64,000 nt of DNA from Deroplatys truncata. Taxonomy: Eukaryota > Arthropoda > Insecta > Mantodea > Mantidae. This document shows, piece after piece, positions 23,555 to 36,254 of the stretch; positions within the stretch are counted from its first letter, which is position 1, and each line of letters starts with the position of its first letter. A program made the position numbers and the translations under genes. The stretch is from contig CM060978.1 of assembly GCA_030765065.1 (NCBI GenBank), forward strand, positions 218,259,498 to 218,323,497. Direction: 5' to 3'. The notes under the pieces were generated by a model. The model had not been told where the DNA came from. It did not search any database and was given only the letters and a program-made list of their open reading frames with translations.

Positions 23555-24125
23555 TTTCATTTTGTACTGTGAATTCTGCACCACTTCACAGAAAACAATC
23601 ATAGCTGCTACATATTTTGGAGTAGAGAGGTATTTGCCCCTGTATCAGAGGAGGTTTTGCTCTACTAATGAGTGCTACTGTTAAGTATGGCAGCTTCTTG
23701 GCTCAAGCCATGTTGTTTCCTCTTTTACAAATACATGCGAGTGGTTCACTGCAATATCATTTTCTGCTATAAACCTGTTTTTCTCAAAGAATATTGAAGA
23801 TAGATAAATTAAATTTTAGCATTATGAAGCAAGCTGCAAGTGCGATTGTGGTCTACTTTGTTATTAATAACACATTTTTATTCTTCTTTAAATAATTGCT
23901 GATGAATGTTAATCAAAAGCGGGCTAATAAAATAATGCTACATTTCTCAATAAACAAACAGTGGATAAAAGTATATTAGTGAACTTAGAAGCAATCAACT
24001 ACATGCTGTAAAAACTCCAGTCTAGTATCTTAAATAGTTTGCGATAACGGGTAATGATTCTAGTAGGTTTAACATTGGCGGGGTAGGATTTTTTTTATCT
24101 CCCCTGTTGTCATAATTTGTGCAAC
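23555..24125 (+). repeat. Family C dispersed repeat, copy 2
   Basis: Homologue of 12010-12640: 'ctgtgaattctgcaccactt', 'ttaagtatggcagct', 'gatgaatgttaatcaaaagc', ending 'tttaacattggcggggtagg'. It again lies directly beside a family A copy, here its 3' end. Confidence 0.7.
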
Positions 24126-24590
24126 GGAAAGTAACCATCAGCTTACGAATGTTTGCGGAAACCTGATTTATTAGAAAACATTGCATTAGGAATTCTGTAT
24201 ATTGCGTTGGCTATAGTGCCCTCAGTCGTAGCAAAAAATCCACACTGCATGTACATATTTTAGAAGTTAACACTAAAACCCTTTCGGTGGCTCACAAGCC
24301 CCTTATAGAGCATTAGAGTAATGGAAAGCGTGATATTCCGGAATTAACTTACGTTTCAGCAGCAAAATGTTTATTACCGGTTTTACTTACCCTGAAAACA
24401 AAAGCTACTATACGTTTGAATTTGTTCAACTAATGCAATTTAATGCATGTGTCCCATGTATGCATTTATACCACGAGGCTCAACAGCGCTGTATTTTAGA
24501 TGTGCAGATATCTTTTCGTGCGTTAAATAACTCAACGGGACAATTCAAAGTTAGTAAAGGCCAGGAGGGACTAGCACATTAGCGCCCTAA
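24126..24590. other. No recognised feature
   Basis: No supportable gene. The 71-residue frame at 24367-24582 (MFITGFTYPENKSYY) has no domain that I recognise. Confidence 0.35.
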
Positions 24591-24636
24591 AAACCTACTA
24601 CTACTGCTACTACTACTACTACTACTACTACTACTG

Positions 24637-24684
<48 letters not shown>

Positions 24685-24860
24685 TCACTACCACTACTAT
24701 ATTATTACTATGCTACTACTATTACTACTTGTACTACTACTATACTACTAGTGCTAATACTATTACTATCACTACTACTATATTATTACTATACTACCAC
24801 TATTACTACTTGTACTACTATATTATTACTGTACTACCAGTACTACTACTTGTACTACTA

Positions 24861-24895
<35 letters not shown>

Positions 24896-25050
24896 GTAGT
24901 ACCACTACTACTAATACTAATACTATTACTATCACTACTACTACTTGTACTACTGTATTATTACTATACTACTACTACACTACTACTATTCTAGTACCAC
25001 TACTACTAGTGCTAATACCAATACTTCTACTACTACTACACCAACGGTTC
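24591..25050 (+). repeat. Long impure (CTA)n array
   Basis: About 450 bp of CTA trinucleotides interrupted by TTA, CTTGTA and ATTATT blocks. The phrase 'actacttgtactactat' recurs several times, showing secondary duplication inside the microsatellite. The 108-residue Leu/Tyr/Thr frame is a repeat translation. Confidence 0.95.
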
Positions 25051-25520
25051 TCAGAAACATCCATATGGATACACTGAGACGGTTGGAAGATTATATCAGT
25101 CAACGACGAAAAATTTAGAACACTTATTAAATGAAGGAAGTCAAATTAACATTACCGTTAGATGATAATAACGATGATGACAATAATAATAGTAATATCA
25201 AGCGAAAAATAGCGGTGAGATACTTAGTTCTGTCATGTTTGCAAGGTTTTCATTATGACGCTTTAATGTTACAGTACATATAGTCCGTAATGTTAGACAA
25301 GAACAGCGTAAACACAATTCAAAAAATGCTATTGGCGGATACTGATACGTCAAATAAAGGCATTTTAATTATGTGTCAGTCAAGAAAGTGAATTTATTCG
25401 CTCAAAAATAAAGTCTGTGAGACTGAAGTGCAAAACATTCTAAGATCTTTTCGGTCTGTCTGTTTTTGTCTATCATCATGGACTCTACTCTGTAGTGCAA
25501 GCCTGGGAATTGTTCTCAAT

Positions 25521-25581
25521 GTGAGCGATCCACTCATCGTCTTCGCTGATAAGCAAGAGGAGTAGAACGAAGATCGCTCAC
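25521..25581. repeat. Small inverted repeat
   Basis: GTGAGCGATC at 25521-25530 is matched by GATCGCTCAC at 25572-25581, perfect over 10 bp with a 41-bp spacer. A further CTTCG/CGAAG pair lies inside. The surrounding 25080-26017 holds no gene I can support. Confidence 0.6.
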
Positions 25582-26017
25582 ACTAATGTGCCAGTTCCAC
25601 TGACCTGTGTTTACTTGGAATTGCCCCGTTGAGTCCTGCAAGTCTTTTAACGTACGAAGGGATATCTGCACACGTGAAATACGGCGCTGTTGGGCCACCT
25701 GGTATATTTAAAACTACTTGTTTCTAAAACACATGTGTATGTTAATAAAAACAGCATGCACTATATTACTTGGAAGTTCTAGTTTTATAAGAATTGTTGG
25801 TAAAATGTTGAAGAATTTATTAATAATGCATAAATATTTGTTTTATAGATTAGTGATAAATATTTCAACACCAATACTTAGCCCTGCTTACTATTAAGTA
25901 GTGTTACAAATTAAAAAGTTTGGCTTGATATAATTTGTGAAAAATAGAGTTTTTCGTCGGGCAATTTCCGCTAGCGCCTCTTGTTTTCCTTAACTCTTCT
26001 TCTCTTCCGTTATGCAG

Positions 26018-27503
26018 TCTTTACTTTCCCTACTGCTTACCTTTAATAAATAGAAGTAGTATTGCATTCCACCCAAGAATTCGGTGCCAAGATTGCATAA
26101 AGATTCAATTTTGTACGTCCCTGAATCCCCTTCCCAATATCATTTTTAGAAAACGTACATGGGTGTGTTTGTGTCTGTTCGTCCGTGTGTCTATCTGTCT
26201 ATGAACAGCATAACACAGTCCGCCAAATACCAAACTGTTTCTCTTCATTGTGAAAGCATTTTGTATACTTTTGTAAAACTTGTATACCATAAGAGATACA
26301 CAAAAACTTGTACAATACATATAGACCTCATTAAAACACAATTTCCGTCAATTGATCTTGTGACAGTTGCCATTTTCGAGGTATTCTTTCTATTGTTTGA
26401 CTTTTCAAATAGTTTACATTTTTATCAAGTACTAAGTTGCTATTCGCTTTTTTACTTTCTCTACTACGTATAGTAAGTAGGGGAAGTATTGTATTCCACC
26501 CAAAAATTCGATACCGAGATTTCAACGGAAATACATGTTTTGAGACCCCCTGAATCTTAAAAAAGCATTTTTGGAAACATGTCCGTGTGTCTGTGAACAG
26601 CATAACTCAGAAACGAACAGTTGGATTAACACCAAACTTGGTATTTAGGTTCAGTATCTTCCAGAGATGCGACACTAAGGTTTTCAAGAAAATCCCCCCA
26701 CCCCAGATTACCCTTTACATGGAACATTTTTCGAAAATTTTAATTTTCTCAAAAATGGCACTAACGATTTTGATTAAAATATTATATGTTTAAGATATTT
26801 TCATGACAAATGAAATGTATATCTCGAATTTTCTGGGAATGTCTCCAAAAGTATTCTTCATTGTGAACGACTTTTGCATAACTGGTAAACCATAAGAGGT
26901 AGACAAAATTTTACTACACAAAAAAAGTAGATCGCGTTAAAATACACAATTTATGTCATATACTTTTTTTTTTGTTAATTGAACCATTTTCGAGATATTG
27001 CTTGTTATTCCCTTAAATTTTCCAATACTTTTTCTCAAATGGGAATTCGTTATTCACATTTTTTACGTACTGTGCATACAAAGAGAATGGAATGCGCCAC
27101 ATAGCAACCAGCTCTTAAAATATTTGACTATCGCTTAAAGTCTACCATATTCCCCTTGCACCTACAAGAAAATTAGCAATAAGATTGACATGAAGCACAT
27201 GGAGAATAAGCGTTTGTAAAAATAGTTCGTAGAAGAGTAGAGAAAGTCATGTGAGTGTAACACATCTCTCGTGGTTCATGCAAAGAGTAAGGCATTTCAG
27301 AGCTGCGAAATGTGATGGCATTAAATGCTTTGACTATTCCTTAAGTGTCATGTATCCCTCTTGTACCTACAATGAAAATTTGCAATAAAACACTTACCCA
27401 AAGTTTGTGTGGATTAACAAGAAGTAGGTAGGAGAATAAGTTTATTTTAAGAATATTTTGAAGAACGAGTAGAGAAAGTGATGTGAATGTAACAAAAAAT
27501 TTT
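26018..27503 (+). mobile_element. Old family A copy split by a younger one
   Basis: The 5' arm 26018-26453 ('tagtattgcattccaccc', 'gaacagcataacacag', 'ccataagagata', 'ccattttcgaggtatt') and the 3' arm 27267-27503 ('catgcaaagagtaagg', 'tgactattccttaag', 'gagtagagaaagtgatgtg') are colinear with the consensus and similarly diverged. The join corresponds to the 'ttattcattttttgtc' position, where 26454-27266 is inserted. Confidence 0.8.
26454..27266 (+). mobile_element. Young family A copy, 3' tip lost
   Basis: Begins ACTTTCTCTACTACG directly after T6 (26448-26453) and runs to '...gtgagtgtaacacatc' at 27266. The terminal AGA and right-hand T-run are missing and the host copy resumes at once, implying a small deletion at the 3' junction. 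Its 3' half belongs to the 'gcgccacatagcaaccagctcttaaa' subfamily. Confidence 0.85.
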
Positions 27504-27913
27504 TATGTTCAGTGGAATATGCAATGATCTGTGTATTTGTTTGTTGTTCTGTTCCAAATGGACATATGGGATCTATTAAGATGCATCCTTAGTTTCCCTT
27601 TTCTATGAATTGTTGGGATCTTCTGTTTTAATGTGTCGTCACTGATGAAAAGTAAGCTTGACTCGCTCTTCTTTATCATGCATTGCTCTGTAGTGTTATC
27701 ACATACCAGTGCGGTCTTCTCCTCTCATCGTGATAACCGCCTTGGTGTTTTGTTACACGCAGCTTGTTTGCAAGTGTTTCTGTTCCCGAGTGTAATTCTC
27801 CCAGCCGAATTGGCACATTGGCAGTGTCAGTGCAATAGTCTTGTTGTGTATGTAAGCAACATAAGTGTACGTATGTATAAGGTTCTCCTAGCTATACAGT
27901 ACCCCAAATTTAC

Positions 27914-28560
27914 ACCGAGCGGGATGTCTCAGGCGATTGCGTCTTTTGCCCCCATTCGGAGGTCCGGGACCGAACTTCGGCGATGGTCCACTCTGGCCAA
28001 TGGGTTTTTCGTGGTTTCCCAGGTCGCCAGGCGGGTGCTGGGTGGTTCTTCTACCAAGACTTTCCTCCCTCTCATTTCCTGTACCCATCATCTACCTTGT
28101 CGTCTGTTTCAGGGTTGCAAGACCAAGCGACGGTGTTTGACTGGTGGTGGCTTGCTCTGTGTAAAGGTTTCTTTCCTGGCGTCGCTGCGGCCGCTCAGTT
28201 AGGTCTCTCCACAGCGTGCGGCTCCATTCCGGGGGACCATGAAGGTTGGTGGCTTGTGGGCAGGGACTGGACGTCGGCGGATGCGTTCTATCCATGCTTG
28301 CGCCCGTCGGCATTCGGATCTGGTCGCCCTTCGTGTCTCTCCCCCTCATTCTTCCCTCCAAGGGGTCACGTTGGAAGCCTGTCCTGCGTGCGGTGCTCTG
28401 CCGGGTTCCGAGGGCCCCTCCGTTATACGTATCTTTATTTTTCCCCCACTTTGAATGCCAGCAAACACTCACTCAGGCGACGGGGTGCCAGCGGTACCTG
28501 TTTCTTGGTGGCCGGAACCAGTCCCAGCGCTACTGTCCCTATCTTCTGTAAACCGCAGCG
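27914..28560 (+). mobile_element. Family B tRNA-headed SINE-like copy 3
   Basis: Head ACCGAGCGGGATGTCTCAGG, degenerate B box 'ggtccgggaccgaacttc', then 'gtccactctggccaatggg' and 'cgtggtttcccaggtcgccaggcgggtgctggg'. It is GC-rich relative to its surroundings, which is why several long overlapping frames (27633-28202, 27983-28570, minus 28472-28092) stay open. None has a recognisable domain. Confidence 0.7.
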
Positions 28561-28779
28561 TTCATATTAGAAACACCAAGGACATACGCTTTACTCGTTC
28601 GTTGTTAATTTTATGACTGGATGTGTAGAGTATGATATTACATTAAGTTTTGAAGTTTTAGGCATCTCTATGCACACAAAAATATAATTCTACTAACATA
28701 CTCCTTTTAAATAGCCAAATAAATAAATGCCAGTAAACTACTATCTTATAAAACTAAAACGCATAAAGAATAAACAAAA

Positions 28780-29050
28780 TTAATATTGGGTGTATGAACC
28801 CTCAGCTCGTTTAAGTACCCTGAATCTTCGGGGCACAGACGAAATTAAATCCCTGCTGTAATGTGGACGAGAAGCTACAGCACCCCAGGCTTCCTGAATT
28901 TGTGCTCAGAAGCCATCTTTTATACTTCGCGCATCTGCAGGGAAATTCGGGCGCAGTTCCCTTATTACCTCAGCCCAAACATTTTCAATAGGGTCAAATC
29001 TGATGGACAGGGAGGTAGTTCATCACTCTGATATCCTGTCTCTCTAAAAT
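28780..29050 (-). pseudogene. Tc1-like transposase C-terminal remnant
   Basis: Minus-strand translation gives, with interruptions, NYLPVHQI (for the usual DNCPVHRA), a decayed SPDLNPIEN equivalent (CPSDLTLLKM), RPNFPADARSIKDGF, AQIQEAWGAVASRPHYSRDL and ISSVPRRFRVLKRAEGSYTQY, ending near 28780. This is the conserved end of Tc1/mariner transposases, including the region of the third catalytic acid. Stops and a frameshift are present, and the N-terminal HTH and first Asp are not visible. Confidence 0.75.
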
Positions 29051-29747
29051 GCCATCAGGATATCTCACCTTCACAGAGGGAATAAAAATATTCTTAAGTA
29101 TTTCCGTACGCTGTTCAGTGCATCGACAAGCTACCCCACGGTCTAGCTACCGTCCCTTGATGTACAGCACCAATAAGATACAGATATGCGACCATGATGA
29201 AATTGTGAAGCCACGTATTTGTAATGAGCACATACCCAATAAGATAAATTATTGTAAAAACAGGAAGAAATAACTAAGATATGAATAACTAATAATGTAA
29301 TATAATATTAAGGAATAGCTTTACAGAAAAATAACTTTTATTACAAAATCTAATTAGTGAGGAGGCGAACATATAAGGAACAATGTAATTAGCAACCAGG
29401 CAAGTTTGCAACAAGGGTAAACGTCCACCGCCACACCCACAGGTTTTAGGCAAAGTCACAAAAATAAAGAGAGAGGTCCGAGGTTGGACGAAGATGGAGT
29501 TAGAGGCCCAAATCCTGAAACGTCAAAGTGAGTTGGAAAAATAGAAAGGGAAACGAGAATTGTAGAGCGAGAAGGAGATACTGGGTTTTACCGTAGAATC
29601 AAAAGAGAAGCTTGATTCTAGAAGTGAAGCATTTTATTTTCATAGCACGCTACGCAAGTAGCCAATGAAAGTAGCTGTTACATAAAAAGGCGCGAATATT
29701 GACATCATAGTAGGGGGAAATGAAAGGGGGAGAATGCCCCAAGTGGA

Positions 29748-31243
29748 ATGCGATATTTCGCTTCAAGAACTCGACCTCTCAACATCGGTAGGAAGAGGAT
29801 AAGAAACACCGATGCTCCAAAGTCTACCGGCGATGAGGATATTCAACCTTGCGCAGCCGTCGCCTCGCCTGCCGACTGTCTACCGCAGCCAACTGACTCA
29901 GCCGCTAAAACCAGCGCCGCCTCCAACTCTTCGCGCTAGCATTTGCCTCCCCGCATCTACGCTGTGGTCAGGGAAGTTCATAGGCAACTCCCTACCGCAT
30001 TGCTGCTCCGTACCGCCCAGGAATTCTGGCCCTCAACTGTAAAAGCTATTCACAAGAATTCACAATCAACGGAAACCGACAGCGTTGATAAGGCTGGAGT
30101 TTACGGACAGGGAGGAATACTCGGCTGCACTGGACGCGGGGCTGCGCATGTTTGGGCAAACCGTGCTGATAGAGACCAGTCGGACTGTCCGTCCTGTTGC
30201 ATGTCCCGCTGCTGCTTGTATGGGCACACAGCTAACGTTTGCTCCGGCGTCCCGAGGTGCTACTTATGTGGCATACCTTGCCTGACAGCCGACTGCTCCA
30301 GACACAACTTACAGCACCGACGACGGTACTGTACCACCGGTAATGACTTCGGACATTGCACAGGCCAAGTGCAGCGCCCTCGCTGTCCGAACGACGACAG
30401 GCACCATCACCTCGCAGTTTCCAGTTCAGAATAAAGCATCCTCCAGAAAGGCCTCTTCACCAACAACTCCAAACTCTACTACAGCTCAAACGAAGATCCT
30501 CCAGAAGTTGGAAGACCTCCAATCTGAGATACTTCATCTATCAGAAAGGGTTGCAGCCTTGGATGAGGCACTTTCTGAGAGCAACGCAACGCTCCAAGAA
30601 CTTAAAACCATCTATGGCAGTACTAACCGACTGGTACAAAATCTTTCATCTATCAGAAAGGGTTGCAGCCTTGGATGAGGCACTTTCTGAGAGCAACGCA
30701 ACGCTCCAAGAACTTAAAACCATCTATGGCAGTACTAACCGACTGGTACAAAATCTTCTATCAGAAAGGGTTGCAGCCTTGGATGAGGCACTTTCTGAGA
30801 GCAACGCAACGCTCCAAGAACTTAAAACCATCTATGGCAGTACTAACCGACTGGTACAAAATCTTCTATCAGAAAGGGTTGCAGCCTTGGATGAGGCACT
30901 TTCTGAGAGCAACGCAACGCTCCAAGAACTTAAAACCATCTATGGCAGTACTAACCGACTGGTACAAAATCTTCTATCAGAAAGGGTTGCAGCCTTGGAT
31001 GAGGCACTTTCTGAGAGAAACGCTACGCTCCAAGAACTTAAAACCATCTATGGCAGTACTAACCGACTGGTACAAAATCTGACTTCAACGCATATCCGCG
31101 GGATCAACCTAATAGTCCAGAGGATCGTCAAGGATGAACTGAAGTTCTTCCTGAGGAAGTTCAATAGACAGCCAGCTACCGAGCCTCCTAAGTGCACTGA
31201 CGCAGCACCAAAGGGCCGCGCTGGGCAGCGAAAGAACTACTAG
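29748..31243 (+). pseudogene. LINE ORF1 with PRE-C2HC/zinc-knuckle and expanded coiled coil
   Basis: Non-LTR retrotransposon ORF1 pseudogene read across three frames. The N-terminal part opens at 29748 and meets an in-frame TAG at 29937. RIYAVVREVHRQLPTALL follows near 29950. A shift leads to RLEFTDREEYSAALDAGLR (from 30088) and another to the cysteine-rich RCCLYGHTANVCSGVPRCYLC (30204-30270), a C-x2-C/H-C knuckle series. A further shift precedes the coiled-coil segment LQKLEDLQSEILHL (near 30500). That segment runs into five copies of a 36-residue repeat and a C-terminal tail (GINLIVQRIVKDELKFFLRK) stopping at 31243. The protein would bind and multimerise on element RNA. No ORF2 follows. Confidence 0.75.
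30538..31081 (+). repeat. Five tandem 108-bp coding repeats in the LINE ORF1
   Basis: Unit starts (ctatcagaaagg) are at 30538, 30650, 30758, 30866 and 30974: spacing 112, then 108, 108 and 108. Copies are nearly identical. Copy 5 differs by two bases (gagagaaacgctacg). Each codes for 36 residues beginning LSERVAALDEALSES, with a heptad-like pattern of V, L, L, L. The extra four bases (tcat) at the first junction shift the frame between copies 1 and 2; copies 2-5 stay in frame with the tail. Confidence 0.95.
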
Positions 31244-31444
31244 CAATATCACCAAATTCGTCAGGATGGAAAGCTGAGCTTTACCAAGCTTGCCTTCCAG
31301 TACCCCATTCCTTCCCCACAATCTTCCCTCACTACATCACTCCGACTTCCCACGGGAGCAAGTAGGTCCTTGGTCATGCTTGCGTCTTGGCACACATTTT
31401 CACCTGGCTTAGGCCTAATCCGGACCGGCCAATATAGCTTTGAT

Positions 31445-31655
31445 CTCTGAATGCGCATTACCATGCTAGCCTCTAGTTCCCAAAGTCGCGGGCTCAAATC
31501 CAGCGGAGGGCGATGGATTTTTTCCGGCGTAAAAATTCTTAGCATGGCTTCCTTCGGAAGGGAAGTAAAGCGGTGGTCCTGTGTCGTAGATTTACGGCAC
31601 GTAAAAGAACCTCAAGCCTGATAAAAAGGCTTCTGAGCAAAATTACCGGTCTTTT
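31445..31655 (+). mobile_element. Second type of tRNA-derived SINE
   Basis: B-box-like 'gtcgcgggctcaaatcc' near 31484 is followed by the characteristic body 'ggcgatggattttttccgg', 'ggaagggaagtaaagcgg' and 'gtcgtagatttacggcacgt', then 'aaaagaacc'. I recall this body from other arthropod SINEs. It is unrelated to family B. Confidence 0.7.
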
Positions 31656-32099
31656 ACACCCAATATAGAATGGGGCACTAAGGACCACAACAGTTAAAGA
31701 GCGTCCATAAATAAAGCTCAAATTAAATACTGAATATGCAGATACATGACAGTGCTGCTGCATATTCTCTCTTGAATTTCTATTTTTTCCTTCCTCCATT
31801 TTACTTTCGGTGGAGGAGTTTCTTAGTAGGTGTGGCCACCAACTGCCGAGCCCCACACTCACAGCTCCGACTCCCACTGTGGTTAGCACGTAACAATGAT
31901 TTTCTCCTCCTCTCGAAAAAAAAAGTGGAAGACTCTCTTGCTAATGGCCATCAGCGTACCTCATGTGAAGTAAGGCGGATGATTTTGTGCGTGGGAGGGA
32001 GATAGGTCCACGTAATAATTCAAAGTAGCGGGAAAATTTAATATACAGCTTCTATATTCCTCTATCATTATTAAGCAAGGGAAAAGTTGCTAGCCACTT
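31656..32099. other. No recognised gene
   Basis: Contains a GC-richer stretch (31830-32010) that may be another element edge. The overlapping frames at 31889-31539 (-) and 31736-32005 (+) have no known domain. Confidence 0.35.
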
Positions 32100-32640
32100 T
32101 ACGTTTTAATAAGTTAAGCTGCTTATGGTAATTCAGTTTGTTAATTACCTTCACCCACAGTTAGCTAGGATAGGCATTTCTTCTCAGTTCTACGGCATAG
32201 AACATCAGGGAGCTTCGGAGATCAGAGACAGCATCCAGGTGAAATGGCACGGTGTCTTAAGTGTGAGGCATCGGTTTTACGCCACATATTTTGCATTGTA
32301 TCGTAACTCCCTTGGATAATAGAATAAAATGTCACCTCGTCTCAGAATATCAATTTATTCCAGTCACAGTTAGCATTTTCATCTGCAAACGCGAGAAAAC
32401 AATCTATGATCATCTGTCAGATGTTGCTTTTTAGCTACCGTTTGTGCAAGAAGTCCTGCGTCTTCATTCGAGCTGATCCAGTGAATTGTGAATGTGCCTT
32501 TATTTCAGAAACAGCTTGGAAAAGGTTCTTCTCTGCTACTGCAATTAAAGTGGCATACATTTCGGGAGTGGACAACGTCTTTTTCCTAAACCAGGAGGCA
32601 ACTTTCAATCCCTTCCCTGAATAATTTCACTGCGCTGTAG
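32100..32640 (-). pseudogene. Possible transposase remnant, weak
   Basis: The minus strand gives NCDWNKLIF followed by a stop and DEVTFYSIIQGSYDTMQN (near 32365-32300). This resembles the first catalytic-acid region of DDE transposases (W..I.F.DE..F). The stretch upstream (GKGVVHSRNVCHFNCSS, near 32580) could belong to it. Other catalytic motifs are not identified and the frame is broken. The two plus-strand frames here (32125, 32406) are shadows. Confidence 0.35.
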
Positions 32641-32649
32641 TTGCAGCAC

Positions 32650-35600
32650 TCCTATACAGCTTCACAGCAGAAAAGCCTGTTACATGACTAGTGCAAGGAG
32701 AGAATTCCTTGCGTACATGTCTTCGCGTGCGCGTTCTGCCATTGCCAAACACGACAGCATGATTTACTGAAAGCGAACTCGTTCGGGCCTGATGCGCTTG
32801 CGCACCCTTCTACTAATCATGTGGTTTCGTGTGCTGCATATTGCAGTTAGGTGGAATAAACCTTTAAGGAGAGCTGCTACTGAAATTTGAAATTTCTACA
32901 ACTTTGGCCCAATTTTTTAAAATTTTGCAGTCCCTGCAGTGCACTGAAAGATTAATGTACCTTTTTTCCTCAGATTATTAGAACGATTATTTTGGTTATA
33001 ATAAAATAATTCATTAAAGTAATTAGGGGTTCGTTAGTGAAGCAGACATTTTTAATAAATACATTTAATCACAAACTACAATTATTTTCTGGTAGCTAAG
33101 AACTTATTTTATGGTATGTAGCATTGAAATGTTTCTAATGTTTATAGTTAGAGAGAAAAAATTATGATATTTGGAAAATTTAAATTTCATTGAAAACTTG
33201 TTAAAGGCTTAGATATAAAAATTTATATTGTGCACCATTATGTACTCCCCGTATTATACGACGGCGCATGAAACATCAAAAGTCCGACAAGCCAAGAACA
33301 GGGAACTTTATGAACGTGCTCTTCAAGAAGTAGGGCATGGCTGCTGAAGAGTGCGCTGAGTCCTTTTATGCCGATCGCCTTAGGTGACGTCAGCGCCATG
33401 CCTCTCCTCCAGCCGGTTCCGTCGTGCATGTGAAAGTGCCTGATAGATAGGGGAAGCCAGTGGGAATACTGGTTATTCAGAGCGAGCACCCCGTTGTAGA
33501 TATTAACTCTGCAAAACTTTTGTTTCGGCTTCATTTCATTCATGGTATGTTGTAACTTCCCTAAATTTACTGCTTCGGCTGCCTACACGATGTTGGGGGA
33601 AGCTTAAGAACATTATGCGGAAGTATTATAATTCGAATTGTGTCAAATTAAAGCTAGCAATAGAAAGCTAATAATTTTGAAAACGTTCGATAATCTTTAA
33701 AATGTTTAATAATTTTTAAAGTGTTTAACAATTTGAATGTATTTAAATGGTGGTTATGTAAATTTGAATTTGTAGACAAATGTAGAGAGGCATGTTGTCA
33801 CAGGCATTTACGATGCACTCGTGCTATATTATACGATTGTGAGTTTCTTGGCTAATTTACATTATATAGTGAAACTTGTAAGAGTTGAGTATATTAATGG
33901 TATTATTTGACAGTAACTCCTGTTGTAATATCCTGTTTTACCCTTTAAGATTTTACACCTTTAGGTATTTTGCTCAGTGCACAGCAAATTGAGTTTAGAA
34001 GGTAAATACGTAAATATATTGATAGTTATTTCTGGTATTACCCTTCACCATTTATAACACATGTCGCTTGGTCTTCCATTATAAAACGTAATAAATATAT
34101 GGTTCAATTGTCCTTCATTTACCAAGTATCAGAATTTCCATGCCCTACTCCTTAGATACATACATCCTTGCTGAACATTTGTGCAGGTTACATAATAAAT
34201 ATTTAATTCTGTGAAGAACAGCATGAATACTTGTATGGAAAGATGCATGAAAATACAGTTTTGAGATAACTGGTTTTCAGGATTTACATTACATGTATTT
34301 TATAAAATACAGTATTTACTGGCGCTGCTTTTGTAAGTATGAATCAGATTAATGTTTATGATGAGCATTCACAATTTTAATACTTGTATTGTTTCACCTA
34401 GCTTCAGTACGTAGCAAGTACTCTCTTCTTATGTTTACTAACATTTGTGTTCATAGCAATAATGTTTTTCTTGCGTCTAGCCTTTACGTAACCTAGCTGA
34501 ATATACACTAATTACTACCTAAAACTATCTAAAAACTGTAATAAAATAAAGTATAGAATGCCCACAGCACTTATTCACGGGAAAAATGTAATTAATGGCA
34601 AACAAAATACCAAGAAGTAAACACTGTCACAAAGCTTCCACAAAGATAAATGAAAATCAAAGAGTAAACAATGCCTATAAAGCACATGTTCACAGTGCTT
34701 TGCCGAGCTGTCTGTTCCACTAAATTACGGTGCTGTGATAGCTTCCCAAAACTGTAATATTCTTTATTTTAAATGTAGATAAAACTAAGGATTAGTATAT
34801 ACCGTGTACCCATGCCACACCCCCAAGGAATTTAAATGAGTGAAGGGATGAAACACCTATTTGAAATGTCTTAAAGCATCACTTAGAATTAGGATATATA
34901 TATATGAAAATTTCACTACATAATTCCCCATGAAATCATAGATTGTTTGGTGGAAAAAGCTAAAACTCCAAAGAAAAAAAGACCAGAATGTCCAAACTTC
35001 AGTAGCACTTCGCCTTAAAGAAGCTTTATAATAACTATTCTATTATTAACTTTACCGAATCCGTATATGAAATGCAGTATATCAAAATAAGTGGCCGCAA
35101 AGTGTTCATAAAATATTACTGGCAGAAGAAAAAAGAAAGTGTTTGTTAAATGCGAGAAGCGGACCTGCTGCCTTAACCACAGAAGTACCCCACGCTTTGC
35201 CACAGCGCTCCAGAGTAGGCACTTGGAAGGTTGCATGTTTAGTAATTCCATACAACTTGCTGCAGTGGCTACGCAACTGTATTGCGTACGGTGTAAACAA
35301 GGCGTTGTGCCTGTAGCACTTAGAAAAATTTGCCGTTCAATACATGACTTTATTGTTTTCCATTATGTACATAATGAGACTAGCTTGTTCCTTGGAACCC
35401 AACTCCTCGAAACGCAGCAACGAATAATGTATTGAACTACGGTTGAGCGTCCGCCTAATATGCGTTTAAATGGAAAGGGGGCATGATTCGAGTATTCGCT
35501 CTTTCGACAGTTCACATCATAGCGCTGCTGTCACATGTACTGCTCCAGCGCGTTAAGGTAAATGGATAATAGCATACGCCATGTTACTGCGTTTTTTCTA

Positions 35601-36207
35601 CCTACTGCTACGTCAAAAGTTTTTTATTGTATAATGTTACACAAATTCCATTTTGTGAAGTTCTCTTCTGTCATTACTCCTAAGCAAAGCATAGGTATAT
35701 TAAAATTCCAAAATAATTAACATACAATATTTATATACAATTAAATTCAGATTTGTTGTGGGAGGAAAAAACAACGCAGTGTCGTGTGTATAAACATAGT
35801 TAAATAAACGTTACAAATTATATATACTAATACAATAAATCAAATAATGATTATTCTTTAAATTCAAGAAATTGCACAACTGTCTATAATGCAAATTATG
35901 TCACTAATAACCTTTAACACAAATTAAAATTAATTATCTTAAATGGTGTTGGTTTACATTAATTATATATACAATTAGTTCAATTACTGAAGAAAACAAT
36001 GTTTGTTGTTCTTGAAATTGCGTTTTGTTTTAACGAGAAACAAATTAACAAACCCGAGAACAAACTCGGTAATGACAAACATTTCTAATGCAAATCTAAC
36101 GATACTTGAGAGCATATTAATATTTTACAATATGAAATCTCAAATAGTATAAACACAAAACCAAAGTGAGTTTTTTATAAGTAATTCTAAGAAAAGTTCA
36201 ATACGCC

Positions 36208-36254
<47 letters not shown>

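Noticed and set aside
27633..28570. Overlapping 189- and 195-residue frames
   Set aside because: They overlie a GC-rich family B SINE in different frames; low stop density explains their length and neither has a domain.
33238..33543. 101-residue minus-strand frame in a GC-richer island
   Set aside because: No domain, no splice partner and no homolog I can name; left as unidentified DNA.
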